Below, in pieces: positions 1-6,661 of a stretch of DNA of 9,072 nucleotides. Source of the DNA: Actinomycetota bacterium (GTDB lineage Bacteria; Actinomycetota; Actinomycetes; Mycobacteriales; Jatrophihabitantaceae); NCBI GenBank assembly GCA_019241805.1, contig JAFAWL010000426.1, positions 1-9,072 of the forward strand, written 5' to 3'. Position numbers and translations under genes: made by a program. The notes beneath the pieces were generated by a model. That model saw only the letters and a list, made by a program, of their open reading frames with translations. It was not told the DNA's origin and made no database searches. Numbering within the stretch: the first letter of the stretch is position 1; the number at the start of each line of letters is the position of its first letter.

Positions 1-1152
1 GTCCGGGCCCGGCGGGCACCAAAAGCCGCTCCGCTGGGAGCCGGCGTCGCCCTCATCGGTACGGTGTGGCCCGGCGGAAATGCCGAACCGTTCCCCGGCC
101 TGGTCTTGGTGGACGGCCGCGGCGTCATCGACCGCATCGGGCCGATCGCGTCCATCCAGGTGCCCGAGACCGTGCCGGTCATCGGAACGAGGGAAGCGTG
201 GATCGGGCCTGGTGTCATCGACGCGCACGTGCACCTGGCATTCGGTGATCCGGACGCTTGCCTCGCGGCCGGCCTGGTCGGGGTGCGGGACCTCGGCGCA
301 CCGAGCGAGTCGGCGGTGAAGTGGCGTTCCGGCCATCGCAGCCCGACCGGCAACCGACCGATGATCGCCGCGGCCGGACCGATAATCACCGCGCCCGGTG
401 GCTATCCGAGCCGGTCTTGGGGAGCGGGCGGCTTCGCCGCCTTCGTGACCTCGGCGTCGCAGGCGCGTCAGGTGGTCCAGCGCATCGCCGCAAACGGCGC
501 CGATGTCATCAAGCTGGCCCTGGAACCAGGATCGGCCGACTGGCCGGTGCCCGAGCCGGTTGTCGCCCGCGCGGTCGTCGAAGCCGCGCATTCGTGCGGG
601 CTGGCCGTGGTGGCGCACGCGCTGCGCTCCGACATGGTGGCGCGCGCCGTCGAGGCAGGCGTGGACGAATTGGCCCACACGCCCACCGAGCGTCTGACCG
701 AATCGATGGTGGCCCGGATCGCCGAGGCCGGCGTCGCGGTCGTGTCGACGTTGCAGACGTTCTTCTCTGCCGGTGTCGGTCGGGAAGCGGCCGAGAACGC
801 CGCCGCGTTCGTGGAGGCGGGCGTGCTCATGCGGTACGGGACCGATCTGGGCAACACCGGGACTCGACCCGGAGTCGACCCGCGCGAGCTCGACCGACTG
901 GCCGACGCGGGGCTCGGCCGGCGTGGAGCGCTGCGAGCAGCTACCGAGTTCGCCGCCGCGGCGCCGGGCATCCGCGGCCGTAGCGGCCGACTCGAGGTGG
1001 GTCAACGAGCGGCCGCTGTCGTGCTGCCAGGGGATCCGCTGGCTGAGCCTGGCCTCTGGCGGGCGCCGGTGGCTGTCATGGCCGACGGCCGTCTCGTTCG
1101 GCCCGTGCCGCCGCCGGACAGCGAAGTGGATCTCGCCGCTGCCGTTGCCTGA
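1..1152 (+). CDS. Amidohydrolase family protein, imidazolonepropionase-like (5' partial)
   Basis: This is a metal-dependent hydrolase of the amidohydrolase superfamily, probably cytoplasmic; the substrate cannot be told. The frame is open from base 1, and the residues before the GTG at 64 (GAGVALIGTVWPGG) look like the usual beta-strand opening of these enzymes. I therefore infer that the true start lies upstream of the window and that GTG 64 is internal. All expected metal-site residues are visible, counting codons from base 1: HVH at 76-78 (DAHVHL), a lysine at 171 (VIKLAL) in the place of the carbamylated lysine, His206 (VVAHAL), His226 (ELAHT) and Asp282 (GTDLG). The C-terminal part (LEVGQRAAAVVLPGDPL) matches the small beta domain that closes the fold. 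The stop lies 58 bases before the next gene on the same strand, so co-transcription is possible. Family assignment is firm, specificity is unknown. Confidence 0.86.
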   Translation, partial: VRARRAPKAAPLGAGVALIGTVWPGGNAEPFPGLVLVDGRGVIDRIGPIASIQVPETVPVIGTREAWIGPGVIDAHVHLAFGDPDACLAAGLVGVRDLGAPSESAVKWRSGHRSPTGNRPMIAAAGPIITAPGGYPSRSWGAGGFAAFVTSASQARQVVQRIAANGADVIKLALEPGSADWPVPEPVVARAVVEAAHSCGLAVVAHALRSDMVARAVEAGVDELAHTPTERLTESMVARIAEAGVAVVSTLQTFFSAGVGREAAENAAAFVEAGVLMRYGTDLGNTGTRPGVDPRELDRLADAGLGRRGALRAATEFAAAAPGIRGRSGRLEVGQRAAAVVLPGDPLAEPGLWRAPVAVMADGRLVRPVPPPDSEVDLAAAVA

Positions 1153-1167
1153 ACCCAGGTGCGCGAC

Positions 1168-1202
1168 GGCCGTCCGAGCGGCCACAGGCTTGTTTGCCAA
1201 AC
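1168..1202 (+). promoter_or_regulatory. Hairpin and palindrome in the gap between the amidohydrolase and membrane-protein genes
   Basis: The 58-base gap holds two small symmetrical elements. GGCCG (1168-1172) pairs with CGGCC (1179-1183) around a 6-base loop, and a short T-rich stretch follows. GTTTG-C-CAAAC (1192-1202) is a perfect 11-bp palindrome, A/T-rich for this genome, ending 8 bases before the ATG at 1211. The first could be a weak terminator for the amidohydrolase gene. The second could be an operator or simply chance. Neither is proven by sequence alone. Confidence 0.25.
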
Positions 1203-1210
1203 TGTCGGGC

Positions 1211-1864
1211 ATGGGCACTCCCGGGCCGGCCGATCCGCGCGAGTCGATCGCTTCGCGCGAGCCGCAGTTCGGGTCGGCGCCACTCGAACCGCTCCCGCCG
1301 GTGTCGCCGAGTTCTCGAGTCGCCTGGGTAAGTGCGGGCGAGTTGAGCTTCGGCGTCTGGCTGGTCCTCGCGATGGCGGTCGTCGGCGTCGCGCTGGGCA
1401 TCGTGTGGCATCTCTGGAGCCGGACACCCACCCAGGGCTTGGTGTACACGGGGCACTCGATCGTGCCGGACGAGACCGAAGGTTTCATCAGCTCCGACGG
1501 GCGCTTTCTCGTCCTGACCGCACCGGTCGGCGTCCTGGCCGGCTTGTTCGCCTGGTCGCAGCGCCGCGTCCGTGGCCCGGCGGCGACGGTCGCGCTCGGC
1601 CTCGGCGGGATCGTGGGCGCCGGTCTGACCGCACTGGTCGGGCACCTGGTGGCCGGAGGCAGCGAGTCCGGCCAACTGAACACCGTGCTCGCCCGGCTGC
1701 CGTTGCGTGTGCATGCCCTGGGTTTGCTCGTGATCGAGGCAGCGCTGGCCTTGATCGTCTATCTGCTGCCCTCGCTTTTCGTGAGCGATGATCAGCTGGG
1801 CTATTCCGGGCCGTCGCCGCAGACCGATCCGCAGACCCAGATGGTCGTGCCTCCGCACGTTTGA
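1211..1864 (+). CDS. DUF2567-like four-helix membrane protein
   Basis: This encodes a 217-residue integral membrane protein of unknown function. A proline- and serine-rich cytosolic N-terminus (residues 1-43) is followed by a hydrophobic helix at about 44-67. A loop of about 30 residues contains SRTPTQGLVYTG and PDETEGFISSDGRF, then three more helices run at about 99-116, 124-147 and 167-190. The C-terminal tail is polar and rich in Pro and Gln. This layout, with a short extracytoplasmic segment after helix 1, resembles the actinobacterial DUF2567 family; I make that match from memory of the family pattern. ATG 1211 is chosen because it gives a sensible membrane-protein N-terminus. No good Shine-Dalgarno is visible, and the frame is open further upstream, where it overlaps the amidohydrolase gene in another frame. 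The stop lies 4 bases from the stop of the converging LON-domain gene. Confidence 0.72.
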   Translation: MGTPGPADPRESIASREPQFGSAPLEPLPPVSPSSRVAWVSAGELSFGVWLVLAMAVVGVALGIVWHLWSRTPTQGLVYTGHSIVPDETEGFISSDGRFLVLTAPVGVLAGLFAWSQRRVRGPAATVALGLGGIVGAGLTALVGHLVAGGSESGQLNTVLARLPLRVHALGLLVIEAALALIVYLLPSLFVSDDQLGYSGPSPQTDPQTQMVVPPHV

Positions 1865-1867
1865 GGC
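1849..1867. terminator. Short hairpin between two convergent stop codons
   Basis: GCCTC (1849-1853) pairs with GAGGC (1863-1867) around a 9-base loop, spanning the stop codon of the membrane-protein gene just before the converging stop at 1869. There is no T-tract on either strand. The position fits a two-way terminator, but a 5-bp stem is weak evidence. Confidence 0.25.
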
Positions 1868-1868
1868 G

Positions 1869-2549
1869 TCAGTTCGACGTCGCGTCCAGCTGCAGAGCGC
1901 GCGGCGGGACCGGCAAGCTGCGCGTTCCGGCGAGCAGGGCCAGTTCGCGGCGAAGCAGGCGTTGGCAGCGGGCCAGCCGCTCGTGCGCAGTGGCGGCTTC
2001 GAGCAGCTGCTGACGCTCGCCGTTCGGCAGCCGCAGATGGGCGGCGACCTGATAGGACAGGCGCAGCACATCAGCTGGCAGGCTGTCGTCGGCCAACGAG
2101 CGCCGGCCCAGTCCGGCGACCGCCCGGACGTAGAGCACGCAGAGCCGGCTCACCACGTCGGGCACGTGTTCTGGACCCTCACCGTCTCGTTCCTCCAGCC
2201 ACTCGACCTCGGCCTGCAGATACGAGCGGGCGCGGTCGAAGGCGATCACCCGAAATCGGCGGCTGCCGATCGTGAGCAGATCGAAGCGCCCGTCGTCGTG
2301 CGGTTCCAGTTCGACGATCTCGGCCAGGGTGCCGACGCTCGCGACGGACGGGTCGGTTCGGGCTGAGGCGACCTCGCTTCCGGCCAGCACCGCGATCACC
2401 CCGAAGCATCGATCTCGGCCCTCGGCGCTGACATCGCGCACCAGTTCGCGATAGCGCGGTTCGAAGATGTGCAGCGGAAGTGGCAGCCCGGGCAGCAGCA
2501 CCGTCTCGAGCGGAAACAGCGGTACCAGCGCGGCCACCTCACCGACCAT
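1869..2549 (-). CDS. Stand-alone LON peptidase substrate-binding-domain protein
   Basis: This 226-residue protein consists of the N-terminal substrate-binding domain of Lon proteases without the ATPase or peptidase parts. The signature opening is at residues 9-37: VPLFPLETVLLPGLPLPLHI, then FEPRYRELV. It is followed by FGVIAVLAGSEV (49-60), the VGTLAEIVELEPHDDGRFDL strand pair (72-91), IGSRRFRV (94-101) and SYLQAEVEWLEE (109-120), all typical of the beta fold. A helical bundle occupies about 128-206. Such proteins are common in bacteria and are thought to bind protein substrates or partners; no enzymatic activity is expected. The start is set at the ATG at 2549, where family similarity begins. 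The frame stays open for 81 more codons to 2792, but that extension is low-complexity Arg-rich sequence running into hisD, so it is rejected. A GAGG about 10 bases upstream can serve as ribosome binding site. The gene is divergent from hisD. Confidence 0.85.
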   Translation of the reverse strand: MVGEVAALVPLFPLETVLLPGLPLPLHIFEPRYRELVRDVSAEGRDRCFGVIAVLAGSEVASARTDPSVASVGTLAEIVELEPHDDGRFDLLTIGSRRFRVIAFDRARSYLQAEVEWLEERDGEGPEHVPDVVSRLCVLYVRAVAGLGRRSLADDSLPADVLRLSYQVAAHLRLPNGERQQLLEAATAHERLARCQRLLRRELALLAGTRSLPVPPRALQLDATSN

Positions 2550-2679
2550 AGGCCCATCGCCTCGCCCGCGCGCCTCGGCGCCTCGAGTCGCTCGGGCCGA
2601 TCGCAATGCGAGCCGCAGTTGGGTGCGGCCCCGCCGAACGGTCCGAATGCGCTGTCTTCCGTCCGTAGAATCGGGTCTC
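2550..2679. promoter_or_regulatory. Divergent control region between the LON-domain gene and the his operon
   Basis: These 130 bases separate two divergent starts. On the hisD side they hold a -10-like TAGAAT (2666-2671). In the middle lie two adjacent inverted repeats (2601-2629). On the LON-gene side there are three copies of CGCCTCG (2558-2564, 2571-2577, 2579-2585), which read as CGAGGCG in that gene's direction and so look Shine-Dalgarno-like. No leader peptide with a run of His codons was seen on the + strand, so I see no sign of classical his attenuation. Confidence 0.5.
2601..2629. promoter_or_regulatory. Two adjacent inverted repeats upstream of hisD, candidate operator
   Basis: TCGCA-A-TGCGA (2601-2611) is a perfect 11-bp palindrome. 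It is followed at once by GCCGCA (2612-2617), a 6-base spacer and TGCGGC (2624-2629), another perfect inverted repeat. Together they lie about 37-65 bp upstream of the -10-like TAGAAT, a position where an activator or repressor could bind. No known regulator consensus is recognised. In high-GC DNA a single short palindrome means little; two back to back in a short intergenic region is somewhat more suggestive. Confidence 0.35.
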
Positions 2680-2680
2680 G
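2666..2680 (+). promoter_or_regulatory. Candidate leaderless promoter of the his operon
   Basis: TAGAAT (2666-2671) fits the actinobacterial -10 pattern TANNNT. Eight bases separate it from the GTG start of hisD at 2680, so transcription would begin at or within a base or two of the start codon. No Shine-Dalgarno lies before that GTG, which fits a leaderless mRNA, a common arrangement in actinobacteria. No recognisable -35 hexamer is seen at 16-18 bp. Confidence 0.5.
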
Positions 2681-3978
2681 TGCTGCGCCGTCTCGATCTC
2701 ACCGACGCCCCTGCCGTCGACCTGCGCCGGGTATTGCCCCGTGCCCGCGTCGACGTCCATGCGGCGACCGCGGCGGTCGAGCCCGTCGTCACCGGGGTGG
2801 CCGAACGGGGTTATGCAGCGGTGCGCGAGGCGACGCTGCGTTTCGACGGCGTCGACGTGCCGCAGCCCCGGGTTCCGGTCGACGCGCTCAGCGAGGCACT
2901 GGCTCAGCTCGATCCAGCCGTGCGCGACGCCCTGATCGAGTCGATCCGCCGCGCGCGCGTAGTGCACGAGGCGCAACGTCGCGAGACCGTCGAGGTCCGG
3001 GTCGTACCCGGGGGGACGGTCACCGAGAAGTGGGTGCCGGTGCGTCGCGCCGGTCTGTACGTGCCCGGCGGGCAGGCCGTCTACCCGTCGAGCGTCGTGA
3101 TGAACGTGATCCCGGCGCAGGTGGCCGGCGTCGAGGCGATGGTCGTGTGCTCGCCGCCGCAGGCCGAGGCCGACGGACGGCCCGATCCGACCATCCTCGC
3201 CGCGTGCGCGCTGCTGGGGGTCGACGAGGTCTACGCCGTCGGCGGGGCCCAAGCGATCGCACTGCTCGGCTACGGCGACGCGACAGTCGGCATCGAGCCG
3301 GTGGACGTCATCACCGGGCCGGGCAACGTGTTCGTGACCGCGGCCAAGCGGCTGTTGCGCGGGCAGGTCGGCATCGACGCCGAGGCCGGCCCGACCGAGA
3401 TCGCCGTTCTCGCCGACGGTGGTGCCGACCCGGTGCACGTGGCCGCCGACCTGATCAGCCAGGCCGAGCACGACGAGCTGGCCGCATCGGTACTGGTCAC
3501 CGATTCTCCGGCTCTGGCCGATGCCGTCGACGCCGAGATCGTGCGCCAGCTGGCGTTGACCAAGCACGTCGACCGGATAACGGCCGCCCTGTCGGGCGAC
3601 CAGTCGGCCGTCGTGCTCGTGCGCGACCTGGAGCAGGGCTTGGCCGTCGTGGACGCCTACGCCGCCGAGCACCTGGAAGTGATCACGGCCGACGCCCGCC
3701 GCTGGGCCGACCGGGTGCGCAACGCGGGCTGCGTGTTCGTGGGCTCGTATGCGCCGGTGTCACTCGGTGACTACTGTGCGGGCTCGAACCACGTGCTGCC
3801 GACCGGGTGCACCGCGCACCACGCATCGGGCTTGTCGGTGCAGTCGTTCCTCAAGGGCATGCACCTGGTCGAGTACACACGCGAGGCCCTGCTCGAGGTC
3901 GCGCCGCACGTGCTGGCGTTGTCGGCCGCCGAGGATCTGCCGGCGCACGGCGCCGCCGTTTCCGTCCGACTGCCATGA
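2680..3978 (+). CDS. hisD: Histidinol dehydrogenase
   Basis: HisD is a zinc enzyme that oxidises L-histidinol to L-histidine in two NAD-dependent steps, the last reactions of the pathway. The 432-residue length is normal for the family. Visible landmarks are the TGPGNVFVTAAK segment, EAGPTEIAVLAD, SQAEHDE with zinc ligands Gln261 and His264, the catalytic Glu330-His331 pair (AEHLEV), Asp364 (GDYCAGSNHVLPT), and Glu418 with His423 near the end (AAEDLPAHGAA). All key residues are present, so the enzyme should be active. GTG 2680 is chosen because the product then starts VLRRLDL and aligns with the usual actinobacterial N-terminus. The frame is open back to 2467, but that stretch overlaps the divergent LON gene. 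It is the first gene of the operon, and its TGA overlaps the hisC ATG by 4 bases. Confidence 0.96.
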   Translation: MLRRLDLTDAPAVDLRRVLPRARVDVHAATAAVEPVVTGVAERGYAAVREATLRFDGVDVPQPRVPVDALSEALAQLDPAVRDALIESIRRARVVHEAQRRETVEVRVVPGGTVTEKWVPVRRAGLYVPGGQAVYPSSVVMNVIPAQVAGVEAMVVCSPPQAEADGRPDPTILAACALLGVDEVYAVGGAQAIALLGYGDATVGIEPVDVITGPGNVFVTAAKRLLRGQVGIDAEAGPTEIAVLADGGADPVHVAADLISQAEHDELAASVLVTDSPALADAVDAEIVRQLALTKHVDRITAALSGDQSAVVLVRDLEQGLAVVDAYAAEHLEVITADARRWADRVRNAGCVFVGSYAPVSLGDYCAGSNHVLPTGCTAHHASGLSVQSFLKGMHLVEYTREALLEVAPHVLALSAAEDLPAHGAAVSVRLP

Positions 3979-5129
3979 CGGCCGGGACGAGCCCGATCAG
4001 TCTCGACGGCCTGCCGCTGCGCGACGATCTGCGCGGGGAGCTTCCCTACGGGGCGCCGCAACTGGACGTCCCGGTCGTGCTGAATACCAACGAGAACCCC
4101 TACCCGCCCGGCCGAGCGGTGGTCGCCGCCATGGCGGCCGCGGTCGCGGACGCGGCGGGCGGGATCAACCGGTATCCCGATCGTGAAGCCGTAGCGCTTC
4201 GTGCCGACCTGGCTTCCTACCTGAACACCGACGGTGGCTCGGGCCTGGCTGGCGACAACGTCTGGGCAGCCAACGGCTCGAACGAGATCATGTTGCAGCT
4301 CCTGCTCGCCTTCGGCGGGCCGGGTCGCACCGCCTTGTCGTTCGCGCCGACCTATTCCATGTATCCGGAGTACGCGCGCGACAGCCACACCAACTGGATC
4401 ACCGGCCGCCGCGAGGACGACTTCAGTGTGGATGTGGACCACGCGTTGCGCTGCATCCGGGAGCAGGCTCCCTCGGTCGTCCTACTGGCCTCGCCCAACA
4501 ATCCGACGGGCACTGCTTTGCCGCTGGCTGCCGTCGAGGCGATCTGCGCAGCGGCGCCGGGTGTGGTCGTGGTCGACGAGGCCTACGCGGAGTTCCGGCG
4601 CACCGGCACACCCAGCGCTCTGTCGCTGCTGCCGCGATTCGGTCGCCTGGTCGTCACGCGCACGATGAGCAAGGCATTTGCACTGGCCGGTGGTCGGCTC
4701 GGCTACCTGGCCGCGGCGCCCGCCGTCGTCGACGCGGTGCGGATCGTGCGCTTGCCGTACCACCTGTCCAGCGTCACGCAGGCAGTGGCGCGCGTGGCGC
4801 TCACCCACGGCACGGAGCTGTTGTCGCGGGTGGCCGAATTGCGCGGCACCCGCGACGTGACCGTCGAGTGGTTGCGGTCGGTCGGCTTGGAGGTGGCTGA
4901 ATCCGATGCGAACTTCGTCCTGTTCGGGCGCTTCGCTGATCGCCACGCCGTCTGGCAGGCGCTGCTCGATCGCGGCGTACTGATCCGCGAGACTGGTCCG
5001 GTGGGCTGGTTGCGGGTGTCGATAGGCACCCCCGCCGAGATGGCCGCGTTCCGCCAGGCGTTGGACGAGGTGCGGTCCGTCGCCGGAAGGGACGGGCTGG
5101 GCACAGGTGTGCTCGGGATAGGGGAGTGA
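3975..5129 (+). CDS. hisC: Histidinol-phosphate aminotransferase
   Basis: HisC is a PLP-dependent class I/II aminotransferase that converts imidazole acetol phosphate to histidinol phosphate with glutamate as amino donor. The 384-residue product shows the family landmarks in order: LNTNENPYPP (36-45), RYPD (67-70), ANGSNEI (99-105), SPNNPTG (173-179), VVDEAYAEF with the PLP-contacting Asp201, TMSKAFALAGGRLGYL with the Schiff-base Lys233 and Arg241, and SDANFVLFG near the C-terminus. The ATG at 3975 sits in an ATGA overlap with the hisD stop. It gives a normal N-terminus, while the longer open frame from 3807 lies inside hisD. No Shine-Dalgarno is seen ahead of it, so translation is probably coupled to hisD. 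A role in aromatic amino acid transamination is also possible, but the his-operon setting argues for HisC. Confidence 0.95.
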   Translation: MTAGTSPISLDGLPLRDDLRGELPYGAPQLDVPVVLNTNENPYPPGRAVVAAMAAAVADAAGGINRYPDREAVALRADLASYLNTDGGSGLAGDNVWAANGSNEIMLQLLLAFGGPGRTALSFAPTYSMYPEYARDSHTNWITGRREDDFSVDVDHALRCIREQAPSVVLLASPNNPTGTALPLAAVEAICAAAPGVVVVDEAYAEFRRTGTPSALSLLPRFGRLVVTRTMSKAFALAGGRLGYLAAAPAVVDAVRIVRLPYHLSSVTQAVARVALTHGTELLSRVAELRGTRDVTVEWLRSVGLEVAESDANFVLFGRFADRHAVWQALLDRGVLIRETGPVGWLRVSIGTPAEMAAFRQALDEVRSVAGRDGLGTGVLGIGE

Positions 5130-5133
5130 GACC
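5121..5133 (+). promoter_or_regulatory. Ribosome binding site of hisB
   Basis: GGGGAG (5121-5126) overlaps the end of hisC and stands 7 bases before the GTG at 5134. It is one of the clearer Shine-Dalgarno sequences in the operon and fixes the hisB start. Confidence 0.6.
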
Positions 5134-5730
5134 GTGAACGCACGCATCGGCCGGGTCGATCGCCAGACCAACGAGACGAAGGTCCAGGTCGAGGTCGACG
5201 TCGACGGCGTGGGCCGCACCGACGTCTCGACCGGTGTCGGCTTCTACGACCACATGTTGAGTTCGTTCGGCAAGCACGGCCTGTTCGACCTGCGCATCGA
5301 GGTCGAGGGCGACCTGCACATTGACGCGCATCACACGGTCGAGGACACCGCGATTGCGCTCGGGCAGGCGTTCGCGCAGGCGGTGGGTGACAAGGCCGGC
5401 ACCCGACGCTTCGGTGACGCCCTGATTCCCATGGATGAAGCGCTCGTTCAGGCTGCGGTCGATCTGTCCGGTCGTCCGTACCTCGTGCACGAAGAACCGG
5501 CCGGCGCACCGCCGATGATCGGAGCGGGTTACACGACGACACTGACGCGGCACGTATTCGAGGCGTTCAGCTACCACGCCGCCCTGGCCTTGCACGTAAT
5601 CGTCCGTGGCGGGCGCGACTGGCACCACGTGACCGAGGCGCAGTACAAAGCCGTGGCTCGCGCGCTCCGTGCGGCCGTGGAGATCGACCCGCGGGTGCAG
5701 GGTGTGCCCTCGACGAAGGGTGTCCTCTGA
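5134..5730 (+). CDS. hisB: Imidazoleglycerol-phosphate dehydratase
   Basis: HisB dehydrates imidazole glycerol phosphate to imidazole acetol phosphate, using two manganese ions in a 24-mer. At 198 residues this is the monofunctional dehydratase; the phosphatase domain fused in enteric HisB is absent, so histidinol-phosphate phosphatase must be encoded elsewhere. Metal-binding motifs are intact: DAHHTVEDTAIALG with His66, His67 and Glu70, and DWHHVTEAQYKA with His164, His165 and Glu168. Also present are GFYDHML (36-42), RHVFEAF (139-145) and the typical tail GVPSTKGVL. The GTG start follows a good Shine-Dalgarno and leaves 4 bases after the hisC stop. Confidence 0.96.
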   Translation: MNARIGRVDRQTNETKVQVEVDVDGVGRTDVSTGVGFYDHMLSSFGKHGLFDLRIEVEGDLHIDAHHTVEDTAIALGQAFAQAVGDKAGTRRFGDALIPMDEALVQAAVDLSGRPYLVHEEPAGAPPMIGAGYTTTLTRHVFEAFSYHAALALHVIVRGGRDWHHVTEAQYKAVARALRAAVEIDPRVQGVPSTKGVL

Positions 5731-5735
5731 AGCGA

Positions 5736-6329
5736 GTGGTCGTGCTCGACTACGGGTCAGGCAACCTGCGCTCGGCCCAGCGAGCCTTGGAACGGGTGGG
5801 GGCGCAGGTCGAGGTGACGGCCGACGCACGCGCGGTGATCGAGGCCGACGGGCTGGTGGTGCCGGGCGTCGGGGCTTTCGCGGCGTGCATGGACGGCTTG
5901 GCCCGAGTCGACGGCGCGGCTATGGTTCGGGCGCGACATGCGACCGGTCGCCCGACCCTGGGCATCTGCGTGGGCATGCAAGTGCTGTTCGAGCGGGGCG
6001 TCGAACACGGAGTGGAAAGCGACGGCCTCGGCGTGCTGCCCGGACGGGTCGAGCAACTCGACGCGCCGATTCTGCCGCATATGGGGTGGAACACCGTCTC
6101 CGTGCCGGCGGGCAGTCGGTTGTTCGCCGGAATCCAGGACGACACCCGCTTCTACTTCGTGCACTCCTACGCGGTGCAGAGCACCGACGGTCTGGTTGCC
6201 ACCGCGCGGCACGGGCAGTCGTTCGTCGCGGCCGTCGAGGCGGGCAACGTGAGCGCGACGCAGTTCCACCCGGAGAAGTCGGGCGACGCGGGCGCGGCAT
6301 TGCTGGCCAACTGGGTCAGTGGGTTGTGA
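5736..6329 (+). CDS. hisH: Imidazole glycerol phosphate synthase, glutamine amidotransferase subunit
   Basis: HisH is a class I glutamine amidotransferase. It releases ammonia from glutamine and passes it through a tunnel to HisF, encoded two genes downstream. The product is 197 residues from GTG 5736. The catalytic triad is complete: Cys78 in the nucleophile elbow GICVGMQ, with His178 and Glu180 in QFHPEKSG. The N-terminal VVVLDYGSGNLRSAQRAL and the HMGWNTV segment are typical. The start is uncertain. GTG 5736 has no good ribosome binding site, whereas a CTG at 5727 overlaps the hisB stop (CTGA), lies 6 bases after GAAGGG, and would add Leu-Lys-Arg, as many homologues carry a few residues before VVVLDYG. 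The stop overlaps the GTG of the next gene. Confidence 0.95.
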   Translation: MVVLDYGSGNLRSAQRALERVGAQVEVTADARAVIEADGLVVPGVGAFAACMDGLARVDGAAMVRARHATGRPTLGICVGMQVLFERGVEHGVESDGLGVLPGRVEQLDAPILPHMGWNTVSVPAGSRLFAGIQDDTRFYFVHSYAVQSTDGLVATARHGQSFVAAVEAGNVSATQFHPEKSGDAGAALLANWVSGL

Positions 6330-6661
6330 GCAAGCAACGAGCCCGGGCCCGCGCCGAGCGCGAAGCGGCTCAGGTGCTCCGAGCGGCCGAGCAGCAGCGA
6401 CGAGTGGACGACGAACGGTCCGAGCAGCAGCGTCGTGATCGCCGCGCGGCCCGCTGGCGCCGGAACCGGCTATGGCGACACGGGCCGCAGTTCCGGCGCG
6501 ACAAGGAGAAGTGGGCGCTGCTGGCGACAGTTCTCGTGCTGGCATTGCTGGTCACTTACATCCTCACCGGGTCGGCCGCCGCCGTGTTGCTCGTCGTGCT
6601 CGTCGGCCTGATCGCCGCGCCGGCGGTGGCCATGCTCGTCTTCGATCGGAGATCCTCGTGA
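6326..6661 (+). CDS. Small basic two-helix membrane protein inside the his operon
   Basis: This 111-residue protein matches no family that I recognise. Residues 1-62 are highly charged, rich in Arg, Glu, Gln and Ala (EREAAQVLRAAEQQRR, DRRAARWRRN), and probably form a helix or coiled coil on the cytosolic side. Two hydrophobic segments follow at about 63-80 and 83-106, joined by a very short turn (TGSA), with a short basic tail FDRRSS. This suggests a hairpin with both ends in the cytosol. The gene overlaps the hisH stop by 4 bases (GTGA) and the priA start by 4 bases, so it is locked into translation of the operon. Coding reality is supported by these overlaps, by the charged-then-hydrophobic composition, and by the absence of any other gene in this stretch. 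Its function is unknown; co-translation with HisH and PriA could reflect a histidine-related role or only chance insertion. Confidence 0.83.
   Translation: MSKQRARARAEREAAQVLRAAEQQRRVDDERSEQQRRDRRAARWRRNRLWRHGPQFRRDKEKWALLATVLVLALLVTYILTGSAAAVLLVVLVGLIAAPAVAMLVFDRRSS
6648..6657 (+). promoter_or_regulatory. Ribosome binding site of priA
   Basis: GGAG (6648-6651) inside the last codons of the small membrane-protein gene stands 6 bases before the GTG at 6658. It supports that start and the 4-bp GTGA overlap. Confidence 0.55.

Noticed and set aside
1076..2071. Long open frame on the - strand across the membrane-protein gene and its flanks
   Set aside because: It overlaps the well-supported amidohydrolase, membrane-protein and LON genes in other frames, and its product is Arg/Gln/Ala-rich without domain features.
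2550..2792. Upstream extension of the LON-domain protein by 81 codons
   Set aside because: The extension is Arg/Thr/Ser-rich, has no family similarity, and runs through the hisD promoter and into hisD.
2539..3672. Long open frame (377 codons) on the - strand opposite hisD and overlapping the LON gene start
   Set aside because: It is a mirror of hisD codon bias in high-GC DNA. The product is low-complexity His/Asp/Arg/Gly-rich sequence with no recognisable domain, while hisD on the other strand has all its catalytic residues.
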